Below, piece after piece: positions 34,229 through 49,649 of a DNA stretch of 64,000 nucleotides. A program made the translations under genes and the position numbers. A model generated the notes under the pieces. The model was not told the origin of the DNA and ran no database searches. It saw only the letters and a list, made by a program, of their open reading frames with translations. Source of the DNA: Eledone cirrhosa (lineage: Eukaryota; Mollusca; Cephalopoda; Octopoda; Eledonidae); NCBI GenBank assembly GCA_964016885.1, contig OZ024740.1, positions 295,775,670 through 295,839,669 of the forward strand. The letters run 5' to 3'. Every line of letters starts with the position of its first letter. The first letter of the stretch is position 1.

Positions 34229-37200
34229 GTGTTCCTAAGAATATATTATATAGACAGTGAGTGTACTGAATATATATTATATAGACAATGAGTGTACCTA
34301 AGAATATATTATATAGACAGTGAGTGTATATAACCATATATTATATAGACAGTGAGTGTACCTAAGAATATATTATATAGAGAGTGCGTGTACTGAATAT
34401 ATATTATATAGACAATGAGTAAACCTAAGAATATATTATATAGAGAGTGAGTGTACCTAAGAATATATTATATAGACAGTGACTGTACCTAAGAATATAT
34501 TATATAGACAGTGAGTGTACCTAAGAATATATTATATAGACAGTGAGTGTACCTAACAATATATTATATAGACAGTGAGTGTACCTAAGAATATATTATA
34601 TAGCGAGTGATTGTACCTAAGAATATATTATATAGACAGTGAGTGTACCTAATAATATATTATATAGACAGTGATTGTACCTAAGAATATATTAAATAGG
34701 CACTGACTGGACCTGAGAATATATTATATAGACAATAAGTGTAGCTAAGAATATATTATATAGAGAGTGAGTGTACTGAGAATATATTATATAGACAGTG
34801 AGTGTACTGAGAATATATTATATAGACAGTGAGTGTACCTAAGAATATATTATATAGAGAGTGAGTGTACCCGAGAATATATTATATAGACAGTGAGTGT
34901 ACCTAAGAATATATTATATAGGCAGTGAGTCTACCTAAGAATATATTATATAGACAGTGAGTGTACTGAGAATATATTATATAGACAGTGAGTGTACCTA
35001 AGAATATATTATATAGACAGGGAGTGTATCTGAGAATATATTATATAGACAGTGAGTGCACCTAAGAATATATTATATAGCTAGTGAGTGTACCTGAGAT
35101 TATATTATATAGACAGTGAGAGTTCCTAAGAATATATTATATAGACAGCAAGTGTACTGAATATATATTATATAGACAATCAGTGTACCTAAGAATATAT
35201 TATATAGACAGTGAGTGTACCTAAGAATATATTATATAGACAGAGAGTGTACCTAAGAATATATTATATAGACAGTGAGTGTACCTAAGAATATATTATA
35301 TAGACAGTGAGTGTACCTAAGAATATATTATATAGACAGTGATTGTTCCTAAGAATATATTATATAGACAGTGAGTGTACCTAACAATATATTATATAGA
35401 GAGTGAGTGTACCTAAGAATATATTATATAGGCACTGACTGGACCTGAGAATATATTACATAGACAATAAGTGTACCTAAGAATATATTATATAGAGAGT
35501 GAGTGTACTGAGAATATATTATATAGACAGTGAGTGTACTGAGAATATATTATATAGACAGTGAGTGTACCTAAGAATATATTATATAGAGAGTGAGTGT
35601 ACCTAAGAATATATTATATAGACAGTGAGTATACCTAAGAATATATTATATAGAGAGTGAGTCTACCTAAGAATATTTTATATAAACAGTGAGTGTACCT
35701 AAGAATATATTATATAGACAGTGAGTGTACCTGAGAATATACTATATAGACAGTGAGTGTACCTAAGAATATATTATATAGATAGTGAGTGTACCTAAGA
35801 ATATATTATATAGACAGTGAGTATACCTAAGAATATATTATATAGATAGTGAGTGTACTGAGAATATATTATATAGACAGTGAGTGTACCTAAGAATATA
35901 TTATATAGACAGTGAGTGTACCTGAGAATATATTATATAGACAGCGAGTGTTCCTAAGAATATATTATATAGACAGCAAGTGTACTGAATATATATTATA
36001 TAGACAATGAGTGTACCTAAGAATATATTATATAGACAGTGAGTGTACTTAAGAATATATTATATAGACAGTGAGTGTACCAAAGAATATATTATATAGA
36101 CAGTGAGTGTACGTAAGAATATATTATATAGACAGTGAGTGTACCTAAGAACATATTATATAGACAGTGAGTGTTCCTAAGAATATATTATATAGACAGT
36201 GAGTGTACTGAATACATATTATATAGACAATGAGTGTACCTAAGAATATATTATATAGTCAGTGAGTGTACATAACAATATATTATATAGACAGTGAGTG
36301 TACCTAAGAATATATTATATATGCAGTAAATGTACCTAACAATATATTATATAGACAGTGAGTGACCTAAGAATATATTATATAGAGAGTGAGTGTACTG
36401 AATATATATTATATAGACAATGAGTGTACCTAAGAATATATTATATAGAGAGTGAGTGTACCTAAGAATATATTATATAGATAGTGAGTGTACCTGAGAA
36501 TATATTATATAGACAGTGAGTATTCCTAAGAATATATTATATAGAGAGCAAGTGTACTGAATATATATTATATAGACAATGAGTGTACCTAATAATATAT
36601 TATATAGACAGTGATTGTACCTAAGGATATGTTATATAGACAGTGAGTGTTCCTAAGAATATATTATATAGACAGTGAGTGTACTGAATATATATTATAT
36701 AGACAATGAGTGTACCTAAGAATATATTATATAGACAGTGAGTGTACCCAAGAATATATTATATAGACAGTGAGTGTACCAAATAATATATTATATAGAT
36801 AGTGAGTGTACCTGAGAATATATTATATAGAGAGTGAGTGTACCTAAGAATATATTATATAGACAGTGAGTGTACCTGAGAATATATTATATAGATAGTG
36901 AGTGTACCTAACAATATATTATATAGACAGTGAGTGTACCTAATATATAGACAGTGAGTGTACCTAAGAATATATTATATAGAGAGTGAGTGTACCTAAG
37001 AATATATTGTATAGAGAGTGAGTGTACCTAAGAATATATTATATAGAGAGTGAGTGTACCTAAGAATATATTATATAGACAGTGAGTGTACCTGAGAATA
37101 TATTATATAGACAGCGAGTGTACATAAGAATATATTATATAGATAGTGAGTGTACCTGAGAATATATATAGACAGAGAGTGTACTGAGACTATATTATAT

Positions 37201-39396
37201 AGACAGTGAGTGTACCTGAGAATATATTATATAGATAGTGAGTGTATCTGAGAATATATTATATAGATAGTGAGTGTACCTAAGAATTTATTATATAGAG
37301 AGTGAGTGTACCTAAGAATATATTATATAGACAGTGAGTGTACCTAAGAATATATTATATAGACAGTAAGTGTACCTAAGAATATATTATATAGAGAGTG
37401 AGTGTACCTATGAATATTTTATATAGACAGTAAGTGTACCTAACAATATATTATATAGACATATAGAATATATTATATAGAGAGTGATTTTACCTAAGAA
37501 TATATTATATAAACAGTGAGTGTACCTAATAATATATTATAGAGACAGTGATTGTACCTAAGGATATATTATATAGACAGTGAGTGTACCTAATAATATA
37601 TTATATAGACACTGACTGGACTGAGAATATATTATATAGACAATAAGTGTACCTAATAATATATTATATAGAGAGTGAATGTACTGAGAATATATTATAT
37701 AGACAGTGAGTGTACTGAGAATATATTATATAGACAGTGAGTGTACATAAGAATATATTATATAGAGATTGAGTGTATCTAAGAATATATTATATAGACA
37801 GTGAGTGTACCTAAGAATATATTATATAGAGAGTGAGTGTACCTGAGAATATATTATATAGACAGTGAGTGTACCTAAGAATATATTATATAGATAGTGA
37901 GTGTACCTGAGAATATATTATATAGACAGTGAGTGTTCCTAAGTATATATTATATAGACAGCAAGTGTACTGAATATATATGATATAGACAATGAGTGTA
38001 CCTAAGAATATATTATATAGACAGTGAGTGTACCTAAGAACATATTATATAGACAGTGAGTGTAACTAAGAATATATTATATAGATAGTGAGTGTACCTG
38101 AGAATATATTATATAGACAGTGAGTGTTCCTAAGAATATATTATATAGACAGCAAGTGTACCTGAGAATATATATTATATAGACAATGAGTGTACCTAAG
38201 AATATATTATATAGACAGTGAGTGTACCTAAGAATATATTATATAGACAGTGAGTGTACCTAAGAATATATTATATAGACAGTGAGTGTACCTGAGAATA
38301 TATTATATAGATAGTGAGTGTACCTGAGAATATATTATATAGACAGTGAGTGTTCCTAAGAATATATTATATAGACAGCAAGTGTACTGAATATATATTA
38401 TATAGACAATGAGTGTACCTAAAATATATTATATAGACAGTGAGTGTACCTAAGAATATATTATATAGACAGTGAGTGTACCTAACAATATATTCAGTGA
38501 GTGTACCTAAGAATATATTATATAGACAGTGAGTGTTCCTAACAATATATTATATAGACAGTGAGTGTACTGATTATATATTATATAGACAATGAGTGTA
38601 CCTAAGAATATATTATATAGACAGTAAGTGTACCTAAAAATATATTATATAGACAGTGAGTGTACCTAAGAATATATTATATAGACAGTGAGTGTACCTA
38701 AGAATATATTATATAGAGAGTGATTGTACCTAAGAATATATTATATAGACAGTGAGTGTACCTAATAATATATTATATAGACAGTGATTGTACCTATGAA
38801 TATATTATATAGGCACTGACTGGACCTAAGAATATATTATATAGACAGTGAGTGTACCTATGAATATGTTATATAGATAGTGAGTGTATCCAAGAATATA
38901 TTATATAGACAGTGAGTGTATCTAAGAATATATTATATAGATAGTGAGTGTATCTAAGAATATATTATATAGACAGTGAGTGTACTGAGAATATATTATA
39001 TAGACAGTGAGTGTACCTAAGAATATATTATATAGACAGTGAGTGTACCTGAGAATATATTATATAGACAGTGAGTGTACCTGAGAATATATTATATAGA
39101 CAGTGAGTGTACCTAAGAATATATTATATAGATAGTGAGTGTACCTAAGAATATATTATATAGACAGTGAGTGTACCTAAGAATATATTATATAGATAGT
39201 GAGTGTACTGAGAATATATTATATAGACAGTGAGTGTACCTAAGAATATATTATATAGACAGTGAGTGTACCTGAGAATATATTATATAGACAGTGAGTG
39301 TTCCTAAGAATATATTATATAGACAGCAAGTGTACTGAATATATATTATATAGACAATGAGTGTATCTAAGAATATATTATATAGACAGTGAGTGT
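34229..39396. repeat. 5.2-kb higher-order repeat, copy 2
   Basis: Second copy of the block at 29,001-34,169. A 59-bp stretch of ordinary monomers (34,170-34,228) separates the two copies. One monomer at about 36,360 reads GTGACCTAAG and is one base shorter than its partner at about 31,130 (GTGTATCTAAG). The copy ends where a TACCTAGG monomer replaces the partner's GTTCCTAAG monomer. Confidence 0.9.
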
Positions 39397-42300
39397 ACCT
39401 AGGAATATATTATATATACAGTGAGTGTACCTAAGCATATATTATATAGACAGTGAGTGTACCTAAGAATATATTATATAGACAGTGAGTGTACCTGAGA
39501 ATATATTATATAGACAGCGAGTGTACATAAGAATATATTATATAGATAGTGAGTGTACCTGAGAATATATATAGACAGAGAGTGTACTGAGACTATATTA
39601 TATAGACAGTGAGTGTACCTGAGAATATATTATATAGATAGTGAGTGTATCTGAGAATATATTATATAGATAGTGAGTGTACCTAAGAATTTATTATATA
39701 GAGAGTGAGTGTACCTAAGAATATATTATATAGACAGTGAGTGTACCTAAGAATATTTTATATAGACAGTAAGTGTACCTAACAATATATTATATAGACA
39801 TATAGAATATATTATATAGAGAGTGATTTTACCTAAGAATATATTATATAGACAGTGAGTGTACCTAATAATATATTATAGAGACAGTGATTGTACCTAA
39901 GGATATATTATATAGACAGTGAGTGTACCTAATAATATATTATATAGACACTGACTGGACTGAGAATATATTATATAGACAATAAGTGTACCTAATAATA
40001 TATTATATAGAGAGTGAATGTACTGAGAATATATTATATAGACAGTGAGTGTACTGAGAATATATTATATAGACAGTGAGTGTACATAAGAATATATTAT
40101 ATAGAGAGTGAGTGTTCCCGAGAATATATTATATAGACAGTGAGTGTACCTAAGAATATATTATATAGACAGTGAGTGTACCTAAGAATATATTATATAG
40201 ACAGCAAGTGTACTGAATATATATTATATAGACAATGAGTGTACCTAAGAATATATTATATAGACAGTGAGTGTACCTAAGAACACATTATATAGACAGT
40301 GAGTGTTCCTAAGAATATATTATATAGACAGTGAGTGTACGGAATATATATTATATAGACAATGAGTGTACCTAAGAATATATAATATAGACAGTGAGTG
40401 TACATAACACTATATTATATATACAGTAAGTGTACCTAACAATATATTATATAGACAGTGAGTGTACCTAAGATTATATTATATAGAGAGTGAGTGTACT
40501 GAATATATATTATATAGACAATGAGTGTACCTAAGAATATATTATATAGAGAGTGAGTGTAACTAAGAATATATTATATAGATAGTGAGTGTACCTGAGA
40601 ATATATTATATAGACAGTGAGTGTTCCTAAGAATATATTATATAGACAGCAAGTGTACCTGAGAATATATATTATATAGACAATGAGTGTACCTAAGAAT
40701 ATATTATATAGACAGTGAGTGTACCTAAGAATATATTATATAGACAGTGAGTGTACCTAAGAATATATTATATAGACAGTGAGTGTACCTGAGAATATAT
40801 TATATAGATAGTGAGTGTACCTGAGAATATATTATATAGATAGTGAGTGTTCCTAAGAATATATTATATAGACAGCAAGTGTACTGAATATATATTATAT
40901 AGACAATGAGTGTACCTAAAATATATTATATAGACAGTGAGTGTACCTAAGAATATATTATATAGACAGTGAGTGTACCTAACAATATATTATATAGACA
41001 GTGAGTGTACCTAAGAATATATTATATAGACAGTGAGTGTTCCTAACAATATATTATATAGACAGTGAGTGTACTGATTATATATTATATAGACAATGAG
41101 TGTACCTAAGAATATATTATATAGACAGTGAGTGTACCTAACAATATATTATATAGACAGTGAGTGTACCTAAGAATATATTATATAGACAGTAAGTGTA
41201 CCTAACAATATATTATATAGACAGTGAGTGTACCTAAGAATATATTATATAGACAGTGAGTGTACCTAAGAATATATTATATAGAGAGTGATTGTACCTA
41301 AGAATATATTATATAGACAGTGAGTGTACCTAATAATATATTATATAGACAGTGATTGTACCTATGAATATATTATATAGGCACTGACTGGACCTAAGAA
41401 TATATTATATAGACAGTGAGTGTACCTATGAATATGTTATATAGATAGTGAGTGTATCCAAGAATATATTATATAGACAGTGAGTGTATCTAAGAATATA
41501 TTATATAGATAGTGAGTGTATCTAAGAATATATTATATAGACAGTGAGTGTACTGAGAATATATTATATAGACAGTGAGTGTACCTAAGAATATATTATA
41601 TAGACAGTGAGTGTACCTGAGAATATATTATATAGACAGTGAGTGTACCTGAGAATATATTATATAGACAGTGAGTGTACCTAAGAATATATTATATAGA
41701 TAGTGAGTGTACCTAAGAATATATTATATAGACAGTGAGTGTACCTAAGAATATATTATATAGATAGTGAGTGTACTGAGAATATATTATATAGACAGTG
41801 AGTGTACCTAAGAATATATTATATAGACAGTGAGTGTACCTGAGAATATATTATATAGACAGTGAGTGTTCCTAAGAATATATTATATAGACAGCAAGTG
41901 TACTGAATATATATTATATAGACAATGAGTGTACCTAAGAACATATTATATAGACAGTGAGTGTACCTAGGAATATATTATATATACAGTGAGTGTACCT
42001 AAGCATATATTATATAGACAGTGAGTGTACCTAAGAATATATTATATAGACAGTGAGTGTAACTAAGAATATATTATATAGACGGTGAGTGTACCCGAGA
42101 ATATATTATATAGACAGTGATTGTACCTAAGAATATATTATATAGACAGTGAGTGTACCTAACAATATATTATATAGACAGTGAGTGTACCTAAGAATAT
42201 ATTATATAGAAAGTGAGTGTATCAAACAATATATTATATAGACAGTGACTGTACCTAAGAATATATTATATAGAGAGTGAGTGTACCTAATAATATATTA

Positions 42301-43800
42301 TATAGACAGTGATTGTACCTATGAATATATTATATAGGCACTGACTGGACCTAAGAATATATTATATAGACAGTGAGTGTATCTATGAATATGTTATATA
42401 GATAGTGAGTGTATCCAAGAATATATTATATAGACAGTGAGTGTATCTAAGAATATATTATATAGATAGTGAGTGTATCTAAGAATATATTATATAGACA
42501 GTGAGTGTACATAAGAATATATTATATAGACAGTGAGTGTACCTAAGAATATATTATGTAGACAGTGAGTGTACCTAATAATATATTATATAGACAGTGA
42601 TTGTACCTATGAATATATTATATAGGCACTGACTGGACCTAAGAATATATTATATAGACAATGAGTGTACCTAAGAATATATAATATAGACAGTGAGTGT
42701 ACATAACACTATATTATATATACAGTAAGTGTACCTAACAATATATTATATAGACAGTGAGTGTACCTAAGATTATATTATATAGAGAGTGAGTGTACTG
42801 AATATATATTATATAGACAATGAGTGTACCTAAGAATATATTATATAGAGAGTGAGTGTAACTAAGAATATATTATATAGATAGTGAGTGTACCTGAGAA
42901 TATATTATATAGACAGTGAGTGTTCCTAAGAATATATTATATAGACAGCAAGTGTACCTGAGAATATATATTATATAGACAATGAGTGTACCTAAGAATA
43001 TATTATATAGACAGTGAGTGTACCTAAGAATATATTATATAGACAGTGAGTGTACCTAAGAATATATTATATAGACAGTGAGTGTACCTGAGAATATATT
43101 ATATAGATAGTGAGTGTACCTGAGAATATATTATATAGATAGTGAGTGTTCCTAAGAATATATTATATAGACAGCAAGTGTACTGAATATATATTATATA
43201 GACAATGAGTGTACCTAAAATATATTATATAGACAGTGAGTGTACCTAAGAATATATTATATAGACAGTGAGTGTACCTAACAATATATTATATAGACAG
43301 TGAGTGTACCTAAGAATATATTATATAGACAGTGAGTGTTCCTAACAATATATTATATAGACAGTGAGTGTACTGATTATATATTATATAGACAATGAGT
43401 GTACCTAAGAATATATTATATAGACAGTGAGTGTACCTAACAATATATTATATAGACAGTGAGTGTACCTAAGAATATATTATATAGACAGTAAGTGTAC
43501 CTAACAATATATTATATAGACAGTGAGTGTACCTAAGAATATATTATATAGACAGTGAGTGTACCTAAGAATATATTATATAGAGAGTGATTGTACCTAA
43601 GAATATATTATATAGACAGTGAGTGTACCTAATAATATATTATATAGACAGTGATTGTACCTATGAATATATTATATAGGCACTGACTGGACCTAAGAAT
43701 ATATTATATAGACAGTGAGTGTACCTATGAATATGTTATATAGATAGTGAGTGTATCCAAGAATATATTATATAGACAGTGAGTGTATCTAAGAATATAT
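39361..43800. repeat. 4.8-kb higher-order repeat, copy 1
   Basis: Anchors recur exactly 4,835 bp downstream: the short GAGAATATATATAGAC monomer at 39561 and 44396, the GACACTGACTGG marker at 39947 and 44782, and the GGCACTGACTGG marker at 41380, 42337, 42625 and 43679 matching 46215, 47172, 47460 and 48514. One monomer present at about 48,640 is missing near 43,790, which ends strict register. Marker monomers here are mostly the form followed by ACCTAAG rather than ACCTGAG, a derived type typical of this central domain. A nested 957-bp spacing (41380 to 42337, 46215 to 47172, 48514 to 49471) shows a smaller repeat inside the larger one. Confidence 0.88.
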
Positions 43801-44195
43801 TATATAGACAGTGAGTGTACTGAGAATATATTATATAGACAGTGAGTGTACCTAAGAATATATTATATAGACAGTGAGTGTACCTGAGAATATATTATAT
43901 AGACAGTGAGTGTACCTGAGAATATATTATATAGACAGTGAGTGTACCTAAGAATATATTATATGGATAGTGAGTGTACCTAAGAATATATTATATAGAC
44001 AGTGAGTGTACCTAAGAATATATTATATAGATAGTGAGTGTACTGAGAATATATTATATAGACAGTGAGTGTACCTAAGAATATATTATATAGACAGTGA
44101 GTGTACCTGAGAATATATTATATAGACAGTGAGTGTTCCTAAGAATATATTATATAGACAGCAAGTGTACTGAATATATATTATATAGACAATGA

Positions 44196-47100
44196 GTGTA
44201 TCTAAGAATATATTATATAGACAGTGAGTGTACCTAGGAATATATTATATATACAGTGAGTGTACCTAAGCATATATTATATAGACAGTGAGTGTACCTA
44301 AGAATATATTATATAGACAGTGAGTGTACCTGAGAATATATTATATAGACAGCGAGTGTACATAAGAATATATTATATAGATAGTGAGTGTACCTGAGAA
44401 TATATATAGACAGAGAGTGTACTGAGACTATATTATATAGTCAGTGAGTGTACCTGAGAATATATTATATAGATAGTGAGTGTATCTGAGAATATATTAT
44501 ATAGATAGTGAGTGTACCTAAGAATTTATTATATAGAGAGTGAGTGTACCTAAGAATATATTATATAGACAGTGAGTGTACCTAAGAATATTTTATATAG
44601 ACAGTAAGTGTACCTAACAATATATTATATAGACATATAGAATATATTATATAGAGAGTGATTTTACCTAAGAATATATTATATAGACAGTGAGTGTACC
44701 TAATAATATATTATAGAGACAGTGATTGTACCTAAGGATATATTATATAGACAGTGAGTGTACCTAATAATATATTATATAGACACTGACTGGACTGAGA
44801 ATATATTATATAGACAATAAGTGTACCTAATAATATATTATATAGAGAGTGAATGTACTGAGAATATATTATATAGACAGTGAGTGTACTGAGAATATAT
44901 TATATAGACAGTGAGTGTACATAAGAATATATTATATAGAGAGTGAGTGTTCCCGAGAATATATTATATAGACAGTGAGTGTACCTAAGAATATATTATA
45001 TAGACAGTGAGTGTACCTAAGAATATATTATATAGACAGCAAGTGTACTGAATATATATTATATAGACAATGAGTGTACCTAAGAATATATTATATAGAC
45101 AGTGAGTGTACCTAAGAACACATTATATAGACAGTGAGTGTTCCTAAGAATATATTATATAGACAGTGAGTGTACGGAATATATATTATATAGACAATGA
45201 GTGTACCTAAGAATATATAATATAGACAGTGAGTGTACATAACACTATATTATATATACAGTAAGTGTACCTAACAATATATTATATAGACAGTGAGTGT
45301 ACCTAAGATTATATTATATAGAGAGTGAGTGTACTGAATATATATTATATAGACAATGAGTGTACCTAAGAATATATTATATAGAGAGTGAGTGTAACTA
45401 AGAATATATTATATAGATAGTGAGTGTACCTGAGAATATATTATATAGACAGTGAGTGTTCCTAAGAATATATTATATAGACAGCAAGTGTACCTGAGAA
45501 TATATATTATATAGACAATGAGTGTACCTAAGAATATATTATATAGACAGTGAGTGTACCTAAGAATATATTATATAGACAGTGAGTGTACCTAAGAATA
45601 TATTATATAGACAGTGAGTGTACCTGAGAATATATTATATAGATAGTGAGTGTACCTGAGAATATATTATATAGATAGTGAGTGTTCCTAAGAATATATT
45701 ATATAGACAGCAAGTGTACTGAATATATATTATATAGACAATGAGTGTACCTAAAATATATTATATAGACAGTGAGTGTACCTAAGAATATATTATATAG
45801 ACAGTGAGTGTACCTAACAATATATTATATAGACAGTGAGTGTACCTAAGAATATATTATATAGACAGTGAGTGTTCCTAACAATATATTATATAGACAG
45901 TGAGTGTACTGATTATATATTATATAGACAATGAGTGTACCTAAGAATATATTATATAGACAGTGAGTGTACCTAACAATATATTATATAGACAGTGAGT
46001 GTACCTAAGAATATATTATATAGACAGTAAGTGTACCTAACAATATATTATATAGACAGTGAGTGTACCTAAGAATATATTATATAGACAGTGAGTGTAC
46101 CTAAGAATATATTATATAGAGATTGATTGTACCTAAGAATATATTATATAGACAGTGAGTGTACCTAATAATATATTATATAGACAGTGATTGTACCTAT
46201 GAATATATTATATAGGCACTGACTGGACCTAAGAATATATTATATAGACAGTGAGTGTACCTATGAATATGTTATATAGATAGTGAGTGTATCCAAGAAT
46301 ATATTATATAGACAGTGAGTGTATCTAAGAATATATTATATAGATAGTGAGTGTATCTAAGAATATATTATATAGACAGTGAGTGTACTGAGAATATATT
46401 ATATAGACAGTGAGTGTACCTAAGAATATATTATATAGACAGTGAGTGTACCTGAGAATATATTATATAGACAGTGAGTGTACCTGAGAATATATTATAT
46501 AGACAGTGAGTGTACCTAAGAATATATTATATAGATAGTGAGTGTACCTAAGAATATATTATATAGACAGTGAGTGTACCTAAGAATATATTATATAGAT
46601 AGTGAGTGTACTGAGAATATATTATATAGACAGTGAGTGTACCTAAGAATATATTATATAGACAGTGAGTGTACCTGAGAATATATTATATAGACAGTGA
46701 GTGTTCCTAAGAATATATTATATAGACAGCAAGTGTACTGAATATATATTATATAGACAATGAGTGTACCTAAGAACATATTATATAGACAGTGAGTGTA
46801 CCTAGGAATATATTATATATACAGTGAGTGTACCTAAGCATATATTATATAGACAGTGAGTGTACCTAAGAATATATTATATAGACAGTGAGTGTAACTA
46901 AGAATATATTATATAGACGGTGAGTGTACCCGAGAATATATTATATAGACAGTGATTGTACCTAAGAATATATTATATAGACAGTGAGTGTACCTAACAA
47001 TATATTATATAGACAGTGAGTGTACCTAAGAATATATTATATAGAAAGTGAGTGTATCAAACAATATATTATATAGACAGTGACTGTACCTAAGAATATA

Positions 47101-48635
47101 TTATATAGAGAGTGAGTGTACCTAATAATATATTATATAGACAGTGATTGTACCTATGAATATATTATATAGGCACTGACTGGACCTAAGAATATATTAT
47201 ATAGACAGTGAGTGTATCTATGAATATGTTATATAGATAGTGAGTGTATCCAAGAATATATTATATAGACAGTGAGTGTATCTAAGAATATATTATATAG
47301 ATAGTGAGTGTATCTAAGAATATATTATATAGACAGTGAGTGTACATAAGAATATATTATATAGACAGTGAGTGTACCTAAGAATATATTATGTAGACAG
47401 TGAGTGTACCTAATAATATATTATATAGACAGTGATTGTACCTATGAATATATTATATAGGCACTGACTGGACCTAAGAATATATTATATAGACAATGAG
47501 TGTACCTAAGAATATATAATATAGACAGTGAGTGTACATAACACTATATTATATATACAGTAAGTGTACCTAACAATATATTATATAGACAGTGAGTGTA
47601 CCTAAGATTATATTATATAGAGAGTGAGTGTACTGAATATATATTATATAGACAATGAGTGTACCTAAGAATATATTATATAGAGAGTGAGTGTAACTAA
47701 GAATATATTATATAGATAGTGAGTGTACCTGAGAATATATTATATAGACAGTGAGTGTTCCTAAGAATATATTATATAGACAGCAAGTGTACCTGAGAAT
47801 ATATATTATATAGACAATGAGTGTACCTAAGAATATATTATATAGACAGTGAGTGTACCTAAGAATATATTATATAGACAGTGAGTGTACCTAAGAATAT
47901 ATTATATAGACAGTGAGTGTACCTGAGAATATATTATATAGATAGTGAGTGTACCTGAGAATATATTATATAGATAGTGAGTGTTCCTAAGAATATATTA
48001 TATAGACAGCAAGTGTACTGAATATATATTATATAGACAATGAGTGTACCTAAAATATATTATATAGACAGTGAGTGTACCTAAGAATATATTATATAGA
48101 CAGTGAGTGTACCTAACAATATATTATATAGACAGTGAGTGTACCTAAGAATATATTATATAGACAGTGAGTGTTCCTAACAATATATTATATAGACAGT
48201 GAGTGTACTGATTATATATTATATAGACAATGAGTGTACCTAAGAATATATTATATAGACAGTGAGTGTACCTAACAATATATTATATAGACAGTGAGTG
48301 TACCTAAGAATATATTATATAGACAGTAAGTGTACCTAACAATATATTATATAGACAGTGAGTGTACCTAAGAATATATTATATAGACAGTGAGTGTACC
48401 TAAGAATATATTATATAGAGAGTGATTGTACCTAAGAATATATTATATAGACAGTGAGTGTACCTAATAATATATTATATAGACAGTGATTGTACCTATG
48501 AATATATTATATAGGCACTGACTGGACCTAAGAATATATTATATAGACAGTGAGTGTACCTATGAATATGTTATATAGATAGTGAGTGTATCCAAGAATA
48601 TATTATATAGACAGTGAGTGTATCTAAGAATATAT
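44196..48635. repeat. 4.8-kb higher-order repeat, copy 2
   Basis: Second copy of the block at about 39,361-43,800, with constant offset 4,835 at all anchors listed for that copy. A single-base difference is visible near 44,440 (TAGTCAG, where the partner near 39,605 reads TAGACAG). A partial third repeat of the 41,932-42,337 segment follows at about 49,067-49,471. Confidence 0.88.
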
Positions 48636-49649
48636 TATATAGATAGTGAGTGTATCTAAGAATATATTATATAGACAGTGAGTGTACTGAGAATATATTA
48701 TATAGACAGTGAGTGTACCTAAGAATATATTATATAGACAGTGAGTGTACCTGAGAATATATTATATAGACAGTGAGTGTACCTGAGAATATATTATATA
48801 GACAGTGAGTGTACCTAAGAATATATTATATAGATAGTGAGTGTACCTAAGAATATATTATATAGACAGTGAGTGTACCTAAGAATATATTATATAGATA
48901 GTGAGTGTACTGAGAATATATTATATAGACAGTGAGTGTACCTAAGAATATATTATATAGACAGTGAGTGTACCTGAGAATATATTATATAGACAGTGAG
49001 TGTTCCTAAGAATATATTATATAGACAGCAAGTGTACTGAATATATATTATATAGACAATGAGTGTACCTAAGAACATATTATATAGACAGTGAGTGTAC
49101 CTAGGAATATATTATATATACAGTGAGTGTACCTAAGCATATATTATATAGACAGTGAGTGTACCTAAGAATATATTATATAGACAGTGAGTGTAACTAA
49201 GAATATATTATATAGACGGTGAGTGTACCCGAGAATATATTATATAGACAGTGATTGTACCTAAGAATATATTATATAGACAGTGAGTGTACCTAACAAT
49301 ATATTATATAGACAGTGAGTGTACCTAAGAATATATTATATAGAAAGTGAGTGTATCAAACAATATATTATATAGACAGTGACTGTACCTAAGAATATAT
49401 TATATAGAGAGTGAGTGTACCTAATAATATATTATATAGACAGTGATTGTACCTATGAATATATTATATAGGCACTGACTGGACCTAAGAATATATTATA
49501 TAGACAGTGAGTGTATCTATGAATATGTTATATAGATAGTGAGTGTATCCAAGAATATATTATATAGACAGTGAGTGTATCTAAGAATATATTATATAGA
49601 TAGTGAGTGTATCTAAGAATATATTATATAGACAGTGAGTGTACATAAG

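Noticed and set aside
34140..34337. 65-aa minus-strand ORF inside the satellite
   Set aside because: It is just satellite monomers that happen to lack in-frame stops; the peptide is itself a repeat with no gene signals.
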